Of a stretch of DNA of 64,000 bases, positions 10,491-21,683 are shown piece by piece; within the stretch, counting starts at the first letter, position 1; every line of letters begins with the position of its first letter. Source of the stretch: Viscum album (Eukaryota > Streptophyta > Magnoliopsida > Santalales > Viscaceae). A program made the translations under genes and the position numbers. The notes under the pieces were generated by a model. That model searched no databases. It was not told the origin of the DNA and worked only from the letters and a program-made list of their open reading frames with translations. The stretch is from positions 1,182,726,357 to 1,182,790,356 of the forward strand of contig OY728152.1 of assembly GCA_963277665.1 (NCBI GenBank). Direction: 5' to 3'.

Positions 10491-11172
10491 TACTACCTTC
10501 TCTGATTAACTATTGCTTGATATATGAAAGTAAATTGATTGAAAATGTGGATTGTTTACTGTTGTGTACTTCCATGTTCAATTATTTCTTTTACTTATTG
10601 CTTGCCATATATTCACTGACTGTTAGGCATAGATCTTATGGTGGTTTCCAACTCGTATTTAGTCTAACACCCTGTTTGGGCCATGATTTTGGGCCCAAAC
10701 AGATTTCATTATTATAGGTATAGATAAGGGCCAACACCCATCTACTTAAATTACTTGATTGTTTTGGAGCTAGAGAGCATGGTCCCATGATGATGCTGGA
10801 GATGTTGAGGAGTTGTTATCTGTTTTCTTTTTTACTTTGGTTTAGTACTATTTGTATTCCATCATTTTGACTTTTTTGTCTACGTTCTGAGACATATGTA
10901 TCATGAATCATTATATAAGTGCTCCAGTTTCTTATTTCATTCAGTATTCCCCTATTTATTGTTGTATACCATTATTACAGCTTCCTCTATTGTATAACTT
11001 TTTATCTTCTGCTAAGTTAATCAACCAATGAAGGAATAGTTTCCACACTATCACACCCAAGGCTCTCGCTGCTAGTCATATCCTCTGTTGTTTGGGGAAA
11101 TGTTTTTGAGGCCATGTGACCGACAGGGTATGGGGCGCCTCTGTATGGATTCATGAAGTAGGACTTTATCAG

Positions 11173-11184
11173 TGGTATCAAAGG
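11173..11184 (+). promoter_or_regulatory. Primer-binding site of element B
   Basis: TGGTATCAAAGG starts one base after the LTR end and matches the initiator tRNA-Met type seen in plant gypsy elements, with one change from TGGTATCAGAG. Confidence 0.85.
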
Positions 11185-12572
11185 AATTTTTCTTGTTCAC
11201 TTACTTTTTGGAGCCTTTGGATGGGGATAAAAAGGAATTGGTACTTGGTAATAATTTGTTCCCAGGAGGAGCTAACCCGTGTATAGGTAAATGCCAATCT
11301 ACCTTGTTTATTTCAATTTTTCATGTTTTCCAAATTTACAGTTCATCATATTTTCACTACTGGGTGATTCAAAAGTTTTTTTCTATTATTTTTGATGTTG
11401 TTAAGGTTTTATTTCTATTACAACTTGATGAGATGAGGGTATGCCATCTCATGCATCATATAGGCACATGCTACAAATCACATGTCATGTATTCTTTGCA
11501 TGCCCTTTAAGGTGAATTAACAATTACATGTTCTTGTGATAGATTTTGTTCTAGATATGCATGTTCTTGTGATAGATGCCTTCAAAAAATATGTATGCAG
11601 TTTGATAGGGTTTTGGATGGTGTATGGTTTTGCTTGAATGGACGCCAAACATTTGTTCTTGAGGCGTTATGGGCCCCCATGGATCTGAATGTGGTGGATC
11701 ATAGATGTATTACTCTTTTTATGACTTGTATTATATTTCATTCCTTGATCATAGGGATTATGGGCCCTCACATATTAGAATTTGGCACTTTAATGTTTGT
11801 TTCTGTGTTTTATAGGTTCCAGACTAGTTTTAGAGGCTTGATTTTTGAAAAAACTAAGAATAAATGGTGTGTAATGATGAATACTTTCCATGTGTTCTTT
11901 TATTTGGGAAGAAATTATTTTTCTTAAGCAAACATCAGGTACTATATGTACACGTCGTGTAGTCTCTAACCATGTTAGTGGCTGTATGGTTAGAGACACA
12001 GTGTTGGGAAATCCTTGGGGGAACACGCCATGTACTAGTTGTACATGGCCTGTTGTGTAGACCATGTGTCCTCCCATGTAACGAACATCATTGATGGATA
12101 GATACATAAGGAATACACACTTTTTCAGTCTTGAACACGCTGTGTAGTGTGATCCATGTATCCATCCGTGTCACTAACAACATGGGTCGGTGAAGCTCGT
12201 CAAATACACAATGTGTTTGACACGAACTTGCCTTGTAGTATGTACTAGGGAACTATGTAGCTTAGTCCTGTAGAATAACTCTGGTAGGGGAAGAGGATTA
12301 AAGAACACAACTTGTGTTAGGGCAAAACGCCGTGTGTTTGGGTTGTTACATGACCTGGTTTGGCAGAATTACACACCCATGTGAATGGCATAATGGAACA
12401 CCCTGCGTAGAGATTATACACATCATGTAGTCTCGTTTTGGGAAACATGAGTTTTTTCTTTCTCATGTTCCCTTCTTAAAAATCTAGTTTCCAGTCCTTG
12501 ATATCATGATCTTTGGTGTGTGTTTGACCCTGTAGAGTCATGCTGCTGAGACATCCTCTGGTTGTTCACTAG
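11185..12572 (+). other. Untranslated leader of element B
   Basis: About 1.4 kb lies between the primer-binding site and gag. The short frames in it look fortuitous. From 11940 to 12430 it is rich in imperfect palindromes built on ACACG/CGTGT, for example at 11947-11961, 12133-12147, 12201-12219, 12303-12318 and 12416-12430. An 18-base direct repeat lies at 11527-11577, and a weaker pair beginning TTATGGGCCC lies near 11667 and 11758. Confidence 0.65.
11527..11577 (+). repeat. 18-bp perfect direct repeat in B leader
   Basis: CATGTTCTTGTGATAGAT occurs at 11527-11544 and again at 11560-11577, a spacing of 33 bases. This looks like a local duplication. Confidence 0.8.
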
Positions 12573-13550
12573 TTGCAAGGTCGTGATCAGGCACCTTACA
12601 TGGCTGATCGAGGACTCCATATAGATCCTCCAGTCATGCATGTATTAACACCAAATGTTATACCAAATATAGGGGTTGATGCACAGTTCGGGGATGGATT
12701 CATAAGGATGATGCAAACCTTCCAGGGGGCACCGCCTCCTACCTCGTCTATGGAAGAATTGACACTGGTTTTTCAGAAGCAGCATCCTCCCACCTTCTCT
12801 GGGGTAGGATGACCTTAGGCTGAAGAGTCATGGCTAGAAGCCATGTTGACAACATTTTATAATCTAAAGATGCCTCTGGAGAGGCAGGTCAATATCACTA
12901 CTTACATACAACGGGATTCCACCAAGAGATGGTGGGATACAGTCTTACAGACAGGGCATCAGTATTTTGTGACTTGGGAGGAGTTACATCATATCATCTA
13001 TGACTAATTCTACCACGAGACTGTGTGGGATGATCTAGGATAAGAGTATATGATTCTAGAGTAGGGTTCTATTTCACTAATGTATTATTCCTCTCATTTC
13101 ACTGAACTGTAGTGCATTATACCTTTTTTATAGGGAGATGGGTCATTCTTGGCTAGGATGATTGAGAATTGTTTCAGACAGGACATCCTATCACCAGTGA
13201 AAATCTTTAGGATGACTTCCATCACTTCTATAGTCATCCAAAGACTGGTCACGAAGTGGAATCATAGATATTCTGGATTCTTGAGCCATGGTGGCTTGAC
13301 ATCTAGAGTTTGAATTCCAACTACTAAGAACATTAAGCGTCGTACATAGTCTACTTGTGGAGATCCGAGAAGGAGAGATATATCTTCTGGCAGCTAGGTG
13401 GTGTGCTACTAATGTGGAATGGGCAGGAATACAAGGCCAAATTTCCAGAGAGATCCAGTGGAGTTCTGATCTTGCGGTAAAATGGGTCATCTTCATCATT
13501 TCTTCTATATCGTTTCACCAGAATCTAGTGACTAGGTTTATTCTATGACT
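12573..13550 (+). pseudogene. gag of element B, disrupted
   Basis: Capsid protein of the retroelement. The first frame (12573-12812) ends in HPPTFSG, a typical start of the plant gypsy gag core. After a stop, the continuing translation gives ESWLEAM, then RWWDTV and VTWEEL, in the order expected for a retrotransposon gag domain. Several stops (first at 12810-12812) and frame changes break it, so no intact product is possible. A clear CCHC zinc knuckle was not found. The right boundary is approximate because the downstream sequence to about 13790 is too decayed to read. Confidence 0.75.
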
Positions 13551-13789
13551 CCTTGTTTAGGAGAAGAACCACTAGTTTATCATCAATCAAGGAACTAGGG
13601 ATCTTATGACTGTTCCAGCCAAGGAGGAGGTCGCAGTCATGGTAGTTAGTCTCTAGGATTTCAGCGACAGTAGGGTGGAGTAGCTCAGAGTGGTCAGGTA
13701 GGGTCGTAGGTCCATGATACAGGCCAGACATTTGCAGTAGAGTAGACCCATCATTGGAAGGATCCTGGACCTTCTACAGTTCGAGGTAC

Positions 13790-16700
13790 AATCTTAGTTT
13801 ACTCAGTTTTAGCATATTCTCTTTTCGATATAGGGGATTCCCATAGCATTATATTTGTTGCTGTTGTAGGGAGCCTTGGCCTCTATATATTTTCTTCTAC
13901 TGATATATTGACATTAAACATTATATTGAGTACTAGAACGGATAGTGTGAGATAGTGTAAGGAGTTTACTCTAGTGGTTGGTGGGTGTCACTTCTTATGG
14001 AACATCTATGTATCAGTGATGACATACAATGATGTCATTGTCAAAACGGATTGGTTAGTTCCCTTCCAAATAGTTTTTGATTTCTATTGTCGTGGGGTGA
14101 GTCTCACATCACCAGTGGGTGTATTATTTCTTCATAAGGGCGAATGGGATGTCCGGGTGACTAGAGAGGGACCTGAGCATCATGGGTTGAGGGGAGTTAC
14201 AGCCCAGATTTCTAGTCATTATATGGGTGACCAGAGGACTTCACAGATGGACATTCATACAGTGGTGGATTATTTCAGTGACATATTTCAAGAGGAATTT
14301 TTAGGTTTTCCTCTAGAGTGATTGATAGACTTTTTTATTGAGCTTGTTTTAGGAGATGCACCAGTGTCTATTCGTCCTTATAGGAGGGATACACGAGAGT
14401 AACAGGATCTCAAGAAACTATTAGAGGATTGCAGGAAAAGGGTTTCATCCAACCCAGTACTTCTACATGGGGTTCACCTGTTCATTTTATGAATATGGTA
14501 GACATTAACCTCTATATTTGTTTGTATTATCAGAGGATGATTCTGTTGACTGTTAAGAACCATTATCCTTTTCCGAGGATTGATGATATCTTCGATCAGA
14601 TTCAAGGAGCCCAGGTGTTCTGGAAGATTACCTTGAGATCTGGTTACCATCAGTTGCACGTTAGACTATATGATATATCTATTTCATCCTTTCAGAGTAG
14701 GTATGGTCTTTAAGAGTATGTAGTTTTCCCGTTTTGTCACATGAACACACCTGCAGTTTTCATGGAACCGATGAACCGAGTGTTCTATCCATACATGGAT
14801 TATTTTGTGGTGGTTTTCATGGAAGATATCTTGTTGTACTCTCACACTCGACATGACTATGCCACACATCATGAGATCGTTCTGTTTACACTGAGAGATC
14901 ATCAATTATATGCTAATCTTGCAAAATTCTACTTATGGATAGACCAGATTCACTTGTTGTTTCATATTTTATTTGAGACAAGAGTATCAGTAGACCCAGA
15001 GAAAGTGTGAGAAGTAGTTTCCTAGGATAATACAAAGAATGTAATTAAGGTACAAAGTTTTCAAGGGCTTACTAGATACTACAGATGCTTCATACTGGAC
15101 TTTTTACACATAGAAGCACCACTGGCGGGTCTTGCTATGATTGGTGCAATGTTCTCGTGGTCAGATTCTTGTGAGTCAGCCTTTGAAAAGATGAATAGGA
15201 GGTTGAAATCAGTATCGATACTAGTTTTTCCAGATCGGGGAAAGATCTATACCATTTACTGTGATGCTTCAGGTATCGGTTAAGGAGACGTGATTATGAA
15301 GGGGGAAGGAGTCATTGTTTATTGGTCTCGGTAGTTGAGGCCACATGAGATGAACTAGCTGACGCATGATCTCAAATTGGATTTTTATGTTCATGACTTA
15401 TGAATTTGGAGACGGTATCTTCTGGTAGAGCATTTTGTTGTTTTCACCAACCAAAAAAGTCCATAGTATATCTTCACTTTGCATGACCTGAATTTGAGAC
15501 AGTTTAGGATGGTTGAGTACCTTCAGTCTTTTGACATTGAGCATCCTTACCTACCTGGGAAAGGCAATTCAGTGACTGATGTGCTGACCAGGAGGACTCA
15601 GATGTAGGTAGTTTAAGAGGACAGCAGTGAGTGGCAGCTTATGGCTCATTTCAGAGAGATGCATTTGGAAGTGCAGCATAGACATAGGAAAACTTTTCAT
15701 TCTTATGTGGTTGTCACATCTACTATACCTGATCATGTGTGAATGAGGAAACTCTCATATTCAGAAGGACTAGTACTACGTGAACGTCTATGAGGAGATA
15801 ACCCTATTCTTGTATGTTAAGTAGGTGAGGATGATATATTTCATTTTCAGGGGCGTGTATGGGTAACAACAGGAATATGTGAGGAGATGATGTGGGACTT
15901 CCATTTCTTAGTTTGGGTAGTTCATCCTATTTTCATTAAGATGTATCGTGATCTACGTAGTCCGTATTAGTGACCAGGTATGAGGAGAGATGTGGTTTGA
16001 TTTGTCATGAAGTGTTCCACCTATTTGTATGTAATGGAATAGAATCAAAGGCCAATAGGGATTTTATAGTAGTCACCCATTCTCGAGTAAACGTGGAATG
16101 ATGTCGTGATGGATTTTGTGAATAGGTTTTCGAGATCGCCTCAAGGGAATGATGCATTTTGGGTTATCATTTCTTGACTCACGAGGGTTTCTCACTTCTT
16201 ACCGATCAAGGAGACCTTCTGTGTTGATGAGATGGGAAGGTTGTACATCCGTGAGATTCTACATCTTGATGGGATTCCACACTCTATTTTTTCAGACAAG
16301 GATTCTAATTTTATGTCTCGAGTCTGGAAAGGGATTTAGAAGGCTTTATGTACACATGTAATTTTGAGTACAACTTATCATCCCCAATCAGATGGCAAGT
16401 CTGGGTGTATGATTATCCTTCTTGAGGACATGCTCTGATAATGCATCATGTATTTTGGTGGTTCATTGGAGAAGCACATAACTCTTTTGGATATTTCATA
16501 CAACAATTATTTTCAAAAAACTATTCTGATGGCACCTTATAAGGCTTTGAACGGTTGGCCATGCCGATCACCCTTATGTTGGCTGGAGATAGGAGAGGTC
16601 GTTTTATTGGGACCTCATGTTGTTTAAGATACCATAGAGAAGATAGAGTTGATTCGGAAAAGGATGGCTACTGCACAATCTCAACTAAAGTCTTATAAAG

Positions 16701-17175
16701 ATCAGTGGAGATGTCCTCTGGTTTTCGAGGTCAGGGATCATGTTTTTATGCATGTGACACCGTGGTTGGGGTACACGAGGATTAGGAGATAGGGTAAGCA
16801 TTCATTGAGTTATATCAGGCCATTTAATTTTTTGGAGAGAGATGGGTCGGTCACCTATCAGTTTCAGTTTCCTTATAGCTATCCGGTTATGTATGATGCC
16901 TTCTATGTTTCTCACCTTCGACATTATATCTCTGACTCATCTCATGTTTTCCAACCTGAGGCGGTTGAGCTCGAAGTGGATCTATTGTTTGAGTGGAATC
17001 CTATCTGGATCGTTGATTTATGTTTGATAGTTCTATGTGGCTGGTAAGTTCCTCTGGTACGAGTGCTATATAAGCACATGTGTGTACAAGACGAGACATG
17101 GGAGAGGAAGGCCGATGTACGATCGCAGTGGTCAGTGTTGTTTGGGGTTTCTTCTTCTATGCCGCCTTGCTAGGG
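13790..17175 (+). pseudogene. pol of element B, disrupted
   Basis: Protease, RT, RNase H and integrase remnants lie in order with many stops and frameshifts. The protease site reads LFDIGDSHS (Asp at 13827), from DTGASHS-type ancestors. RT runs about 14300-15010 and its catalytic motif is FMED (14816-14827) instead of FIDD. RNase H shows YCDASGIG near 15260 and THDL near 15360. Integrase runs about 15650-16720. It includes MYRDLRS of the zinc-finger region and a DDE region where the expected glutamate in SDGKSE reads Gly (16403-16405). The tail at about 16990-17150 keeps ETWE and W-LF spacing like a chromodomain. Loss of both the RT and integrase catalytic residues makes it inert. Confidence 0.88.
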
Positions 17176-17198
17176 AAATTTGGGGAAAAATTTCTTTA

Positions 17199-17205
17199 TG
17201 GGGGA
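17199..17205 (+). promoter_or_regulatory. Polypurine tract of element B
   Basis: TGGGGGAC directly precedes the point where similarity to the 5' LTR begins. It is short, but it is correctly placed after the pol remnant. Confidence 0.65.
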
Positions 17206-17316
17206 CGTTTGAAACTACCTATATATTATTTTCAGGTATGTATTTACTTTTATATTATTTCATAGGAAAAATAGAAGTTTCTAGAGATTTCTTATATACA
17301 CGGCATGTCTTTACAA

Positions 17317-17331
17317 GTACACGCCGTGTAC
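17317..17331. repeat. GTACACG-C-CGTGTAC palindrome in 3' LTR of B
   Basis: Two perfect 7-base arms surround a single central base. The 5' LTR counterpart at 9320-9334 is GTACACGCTGTGTAC, with one arm mismatch. Confidence 0.85.
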
Positions 17332-18179
17332 ATGGTTATCGTAGGTAGCTGTGTGCAGGCCATATAATGGCCGTACACACGACCGTGTGTGGTCACTTGG
17401 AGACCGACTAATGTAGTGAACAAAAATGGTAAGTACACATTATATAATTATAAGGTACATACCATGTATTTCTTTTTTATCCTTAAACAGACCAGGGTCA
17501 CATCTTATCGACAAAAACACCTTCTTCTCCTCCGAACTCGACTGAGAGCATCTGTACCGTGAGGATCTTTGCTGAGCCCCTATTCGAGCATCCGTTCTCC
17601 GAATAAAACTCTATCAGTTGTGTTGGAATCACATCAGTGAGATCCCACTTATTCTTAAAAACCTGCTTCTGTATCTTCTTCTTTCAAAAGTTATCCTTAG
17701 TTGAACGTTATAGGAATATTTGACGATCTATTGTGTTCTTGGGTGATTCAATGAATGAGGTTCATGTATATCAATCGCCCAACACTGAGGTATGTGGTTT
17801 GTTCCATTATGTTTAATTTCATCATGTTATATGTGAAAAGTCTCCAATAACCATGAACATGGTATTGCTTGTTTACTATTTCAGCCCTATTGTTTTCCTA
17901 CTATGTGTGTATGATTAAGTAGAGGTAGAATTGATTGTGAATAGGGTGAATTGATATGATTTGGTGGTGTTTCTAATGCATGTTTGGGTTTTGGATGTTT
18001 GGTTTTGTTTGGCCTATTAGGCTGCCTCGTTTTTTCCTGTGCCTAGTTTAGTATGATGGTGTAATCTTGTTTCTCTGACATGCTGTTACTGTAGACAGCT
18101 AGCCATGTAGTTCTTGGCATTTAATTTGGCTGATGCTTATATCCATACTTTCTTGACATACATAGGGCCATGCTAACCT

Positions 18180-18612
18180 AGTGCATTAGGCCATAGGGAG
18201 AATGTACAGAAGGGAGTCTCTAGAGTGTCTATTTTACTAACAATGTGAGACAATAGGGGGAAATGACAAAAGTGTTTCCTTAAAGTGAATGTAGTTCCTC
18301 AAAGCAGGCTACAGAGGTAATGTGACTTAAGTGCATCCCTAAAGTGCCTTTATTTACTGATACAATACTATCGGAGGAATTTATGGTGAGTTATTCCTCA
18401 TAGAGTCTATTCTAGAGCTAATCCGGAGGGGTGGCACTGTGTGTGCTTCCAAGAGGGTTACATGTGTTACGTGGTAGAACCAGGGGGGATAGGATGTGAT
18501 TACATCCTAGAGGGTTACCTTTTGTGTTTAGAATATTACTTGTGTTGCTGGGTAGGACCAGAGGGGATATGCTATGAGTACTCCCTAGAGGGTTACCTGT
18601 TTGTAATTACCT
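18180..18612 (+). repeat. Degenerate tandem repeat in 3' LTR of B
   Basis: Counterpart of 10068-10490, with about seven units. The clearest are near 18480 (ACCAGGGGGGATAGG...GAGGGTTACC) and near 18557 (ACCAGAGGGGATATG...AGAGGGTTACC). Confidence 0.7.
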
Positions 18613-18880
18613 ACTCCGGTTAACAGTTTCTTAATATATGAAACTGAATGCATTGAAACTGTGGATTATTTACTGATATGTACTTCCTTGTTTACTGATT
18701 TCTTTTACTTATTACCTGCCAAAAATTCATTGACTGTTGGGAATATATCTGGTATTGGTTTCCTACTAAGATTTTGTCTCACACACTATTTGGGCGATGC
18801 TTTTGGGGCCAAACAGATTATATTACTGTAGGTATAGATAAAGGAAAGTACCCTTCTACTTCAAGTACATGATTGTTGTG

Positions 18881-18966
18881 GAGCTGGAGAGCATGGGACC
18901 AAGTTGAGGCTTGAAATACTGAGAAGCTGGAGAGCATGGTACCAAGCTGAGGCTTGCAATGATGAG
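18881..18966 (+). repeat. 43-bp tandem duplication specific to 3' LTR of B
   Basis: Two adjacent copies of a 43-base unit containing AGCTGGAGAGCATGG and GAGGCTTG. The 5' LTR has a single related block at about 10765-10805, so this arose after insertion. Confidence 0.8.
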
Positions 18967-19342
18967 GAGATGTTAACTATTTTATTTTGTACTTTGGATT
19001 AGTACTATTTGAATTCTAGAAATTTGTTGTGTTTGGCCGCTTTTGTAGACATTTTTATCATGCATCATTATATATTTTCTCCAGCTGCTTATTTCATTAA
19101 GTCTTCTTCTGTTTACTGTTGTATTCCATTATTACAGCGTTTTCTATTGTATAACTATTTCTCTTCCTTTGTGTCACTATGCCAATGAGGTCATAGTTTC
19201 CCCACAACCACACCCAATGCGCTCTCCCCTAGTCGGCATCCTCTGGTGTTTGGGGATAAGCGCCTGAGGCCATGTCACCAACCGAGTACAGGGCGCCTCC
19301 TAAAATAAATTTCAGCTTGATGATTTGAATGTTTACACAAAA

Positions 19343-19825
19343 ATTAAATTGTAAATACTTATAAATAACATTGTGAGAAACCCACATCTAAAATGAGGTT
19401 AATAAAAGTCCACATAATAAGAGGGAATGGAAATAAGAAGGTCAACCAAAACATGGATTTCATGTACGAAATAATTAGTGGAACGAAATCACGTGGATGT
19501 GGAATAGACATCTAACTATCACGTTCTGATGGAGACTGATATATAACATAGTAAATATAATGTTACCATCATGAAAATATAAATCATTTTATTGGTTAAT
19601 AAACCATTGATTTGTCAAATATAAAAGTAAATGTATAATGTTTTTGTTCAAAAATAAATTCCCTATAGTTGAGTGATTATTTTAATATAGTAAATATAAA
19701 TATAGAAAAAAAAATTTACTTGAATAATATTAATATAATAAGAATAATCTCATCCATTAGTTATTATTGATTCTATTTTTCAGTTAATCCCTTACACCTT
19801 GAAATGAATATTCAAGATGAATTTA
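19343..19825. other. AT-rich sequence, no assignable feature
   Basis: It lies between element B and the gag/protease remnant. If B inserted into C1, part of this should be the rest of the C1 LTR. I could not establish convincing alignment to C2 here, and no coding remnant is readable. Confidence 0.4.
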
Positions 19826-20700
19826 TTACGTCTGATGAAATTTTAATAAATCATGTCGTTCATAAGTCCATTCTTTGACCATTAAGTGTTTTCTTAAACC
19901 ATGAAGGATATCACTTGTTATTAATGAATAATAATTTCCAATGTTTAACTCAATATCAATATAAAATCTGAAATATAGTAATACCATGATCATATAAAAA
20001 ACATACTGAAAACATGCATGCTGAGTAATATGTATAGAAGATGTACTGTAATACAAACCACATATATCGAATGATTCAAATATGCATAATTCTTGATTTT
20101 GATTATAAAATTTCATTTACTATTCCACTTCAGATGTAGTAATAACATAACATTTACCCTCGAACCTTTTAGATTTCTATGATATAAGTACTCGATGATT
20201 GGGAAATTAAATTTTCTAGTGCACTATCTATTTACAATTGATTCATTTCACTTTTAAAACTTCTTTCTTTCCCTTATATTAATGATCCTGGTGATATTTT
20301 TCTGTAAACTTGTATCAAACACTCATTACCTTTAGTAATGTACTTGGGTGTTTCTTACCACAATTATCACATTTGGGAAAATTATTCATTAACTTTATCC
20401 CATTATCTATCTCTTTCTCTATCATTCTCTTATTTTATTCCTTTCCCTTAATGTCATATAATGTATATATTTATTTTTTTTGTCTTGATATCATTGAAGA
20501 CTATATCCTCATATGATGACAATGTTTTTGAAACTATTATCTTACATATAATTTGAATTAAATCATCAATGAAATGTTTAATCATTCCCTTTTGATTACG
20601 TATATAGTCCCCAACATGGCTTGATAACCATGTAATTTTTTTCTCAATGTTGGTAGTGTTTTCATCCACTTTTTATCACAGACTTATGAATTTACTCTCC
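19826..20700 (-). pseudogene. gag C-terminus and protease remnant, minus-strand element C1-C2
   Basis: On the minus strand, about 20454-20669 reads like the end of a gag core (TLSSYEDIVFNDIKTKK matches the 'tyeelv..A..iE' ending of plant gypsy gags). At 20371 downward it gives CDNCGKKHPSTLL followed by a broken YKFTEKYHQ. This is the double zinc-finger layout CxxCgKxHpG then CYKCGxxGH, with the second finger's cysteines lost. Further on, about 19830-19935 reads NIGNYYSLITSDI, which lines up with the protease start DSGSTNSIIS of element F. The order gag, finger, protease fits the primer-binding site at 21672-21683 on the right. Stops and frame changes are frequent. RT and later domains are not found to the left and are presumably deleted. 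Confidence 0.6.
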
Positions 20701-21671
20701 AATTCTGTAATTTTTCCTCTAGGTAAATATTTTTCCATGAAAATTTCTTTAAATTTTTTCAATTTAATGTTTAAAATTTCCTCTTCATCCTTGTTGTTTC
20801 AAATAAATTACCACTATTGACTCACATCTTCCAAGAGATGATAAACTACGATGATAAATTTATCCCTTCAATTACTTCTAAAAGTAAGAAATATCATCTC
20901 TAAAAAACATATACATTTCTTATATATTAGTGGGTATATAGATCTATTGAATAATTGAGGTATTTATAAGATGATGTGGTCTGGAATTGTTGCATTGTGA
21001 TGTGGATCAGGATGTTCATTACGTGTATGGTTATTGCTCATAACCTAAGTTAGAAATCCCATTATTGTTATACATTTCTCAGCTCTAATTGTAGCTCCTC
21101 CTCCAATAATAATATATTGAAAAAGTGGTCAATCCCCACATGGAATAAGTGTGTTGATATAGTTTTCCTCCCATTAGCTAGGTTCCATTTTATGATAATG
21201 GAATACACTAGATTAGATTGTTAATCATAATGCATAATTTAGAGTAAGTAAAACATAACATAAATGGATTTTTTTCATACCTTTTCTCTTAATCATAAAA
21301 ATTGTTTTGTTTTGGACATATTTACATTTAAATCATTAAAAATGGGTTTGAATGAAAATTTAAATAATCCAATGAATATCCCTAGAGAGTGTCAAACTAG
21401 GTGTATAGTATGGCCCATTATTATGTACTAGGCTACACAGAGTAAGGACCGACCCACCTTTTTAGATTTATTACACACATGTATATCTATTCTAGAACCA
21501 CATCCACTTATCATTGCAATACTTGGATGCATTTCTTGGAAGTCCAACATAATCCATACCGCCCCAAAATTCTAGGATATTATTATAGAAATGTGCTCAG
21601 CATATATCATGATCTTATGTTCCATATTCTATGTTTGATAAGTATAGTTTTAGTGGATAATACTAAAATTT
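20701..21671 (-). other. Leader and N-terminal gag region of C2 element, unreadable
   Basis: By position this is the leader and start of gag of the minus-strand element whose primer-binding site is at 21672-21683. The leader next to that site resembles the leader after LTR D: both read TTGGTATCAAxGAAATTTT in element orientation. No coding motif can be read with confidence. Confidence 0.4.
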
Positions 21672-21683
21672 CTTTGATACCAA
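21672..21683 (-). promoter_or_regulatory. Primer-binding site of minus-strand element at LTR C2
   Basis: In minus orientation it reads TGGTATCAAAGA, immediately beside TGTAAT, which marks the LTR edge. This fixes the orientation of C2 as a 5' LTR with its internal region to the left. Confidence 0.78.

Larger units (their letters stand above)
9097..11171 (+). repeat. 5' LTR of element B
   Basis: It begins TGTAAGAACCCAGATCC and ends CTTTATCA one base before the primer-binding site. It matches 17206-19339 throughout. Shared blocks include AGTTTCTAGA near the start, 'tcacttggagac'-like sequence, ATTGGAATCACAACAGTGAG, and GGGGCGCCTC near the end. It carries palindromes near its left end and a degenerate tandem repeat in the middle. 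A weak TATA-like TTATATAAG lies at 10911-10919, but it is not well conserved in the other LTR. Confidence 0.88.
9097..19339 (+). mobile_element. Element B: complete but inactivated Ty3/gypsy chromovirus
   Basis: The order is 5' LTR, tRNA-Met primer-binding site, long leader, gag, protease, RT, RNase H, integrase with chromodomain-like tail, polypurine tract, 3' LTR. The two LTRs align along their full length but differ at very many positions and by small indels, so the insertion is old. Coding regions carry many stops and frameshifts. ATTAA precedes the 5' LTR (9092-9096) and also follows the 3' LTR (19343-19347), a possible 5-bp target duplication that also sets the right end. B interrupts minus-strand LTR sequence C1. 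Its LTRs are unrelated in sequence to those of element A, so it is a separate chromovirus family. Confidence 0.88.
17206..19339 (+). repeat. 3' LTR of element B
   Basis: It aligns along its length with 9097-11171 but is strongly diverged. It is about 60 bases longer, and a 43-bp tandem duplication at 18881-18966 explains most of that. The start (CGTTTGAAACTACC for TGTAAGAACCC) has decayed. The end is placed at TTTACACA by comparison with the 5' LTR length and a candidate target duplication. Confidence 0.8.

Noticed and set aside
11172..11927. Two plus-strand frames of about 110 codons in the leader of element B
   Set aside because: They lie between the primer-binding site and gag, show no recognisable domain, and are low-complexity hydrophobic translations of AT-rich sequence.
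16805..17348. Overlapping short plus-strand frames treated as separate genes
   Set aside because: They are pieces and alternative frames of the integrase C-terminus of element B and the start of its 3' LTR.
19826..20116. Minus-strand frame first read as an integrase zinc-finger region
   Set aside because: The similarity to [11 protein letters not shown] was weak, and the neighbouring minus-strand sequence is gag. The segment fits the protease start (DSGSTNSIIS) better in both sequence and position.
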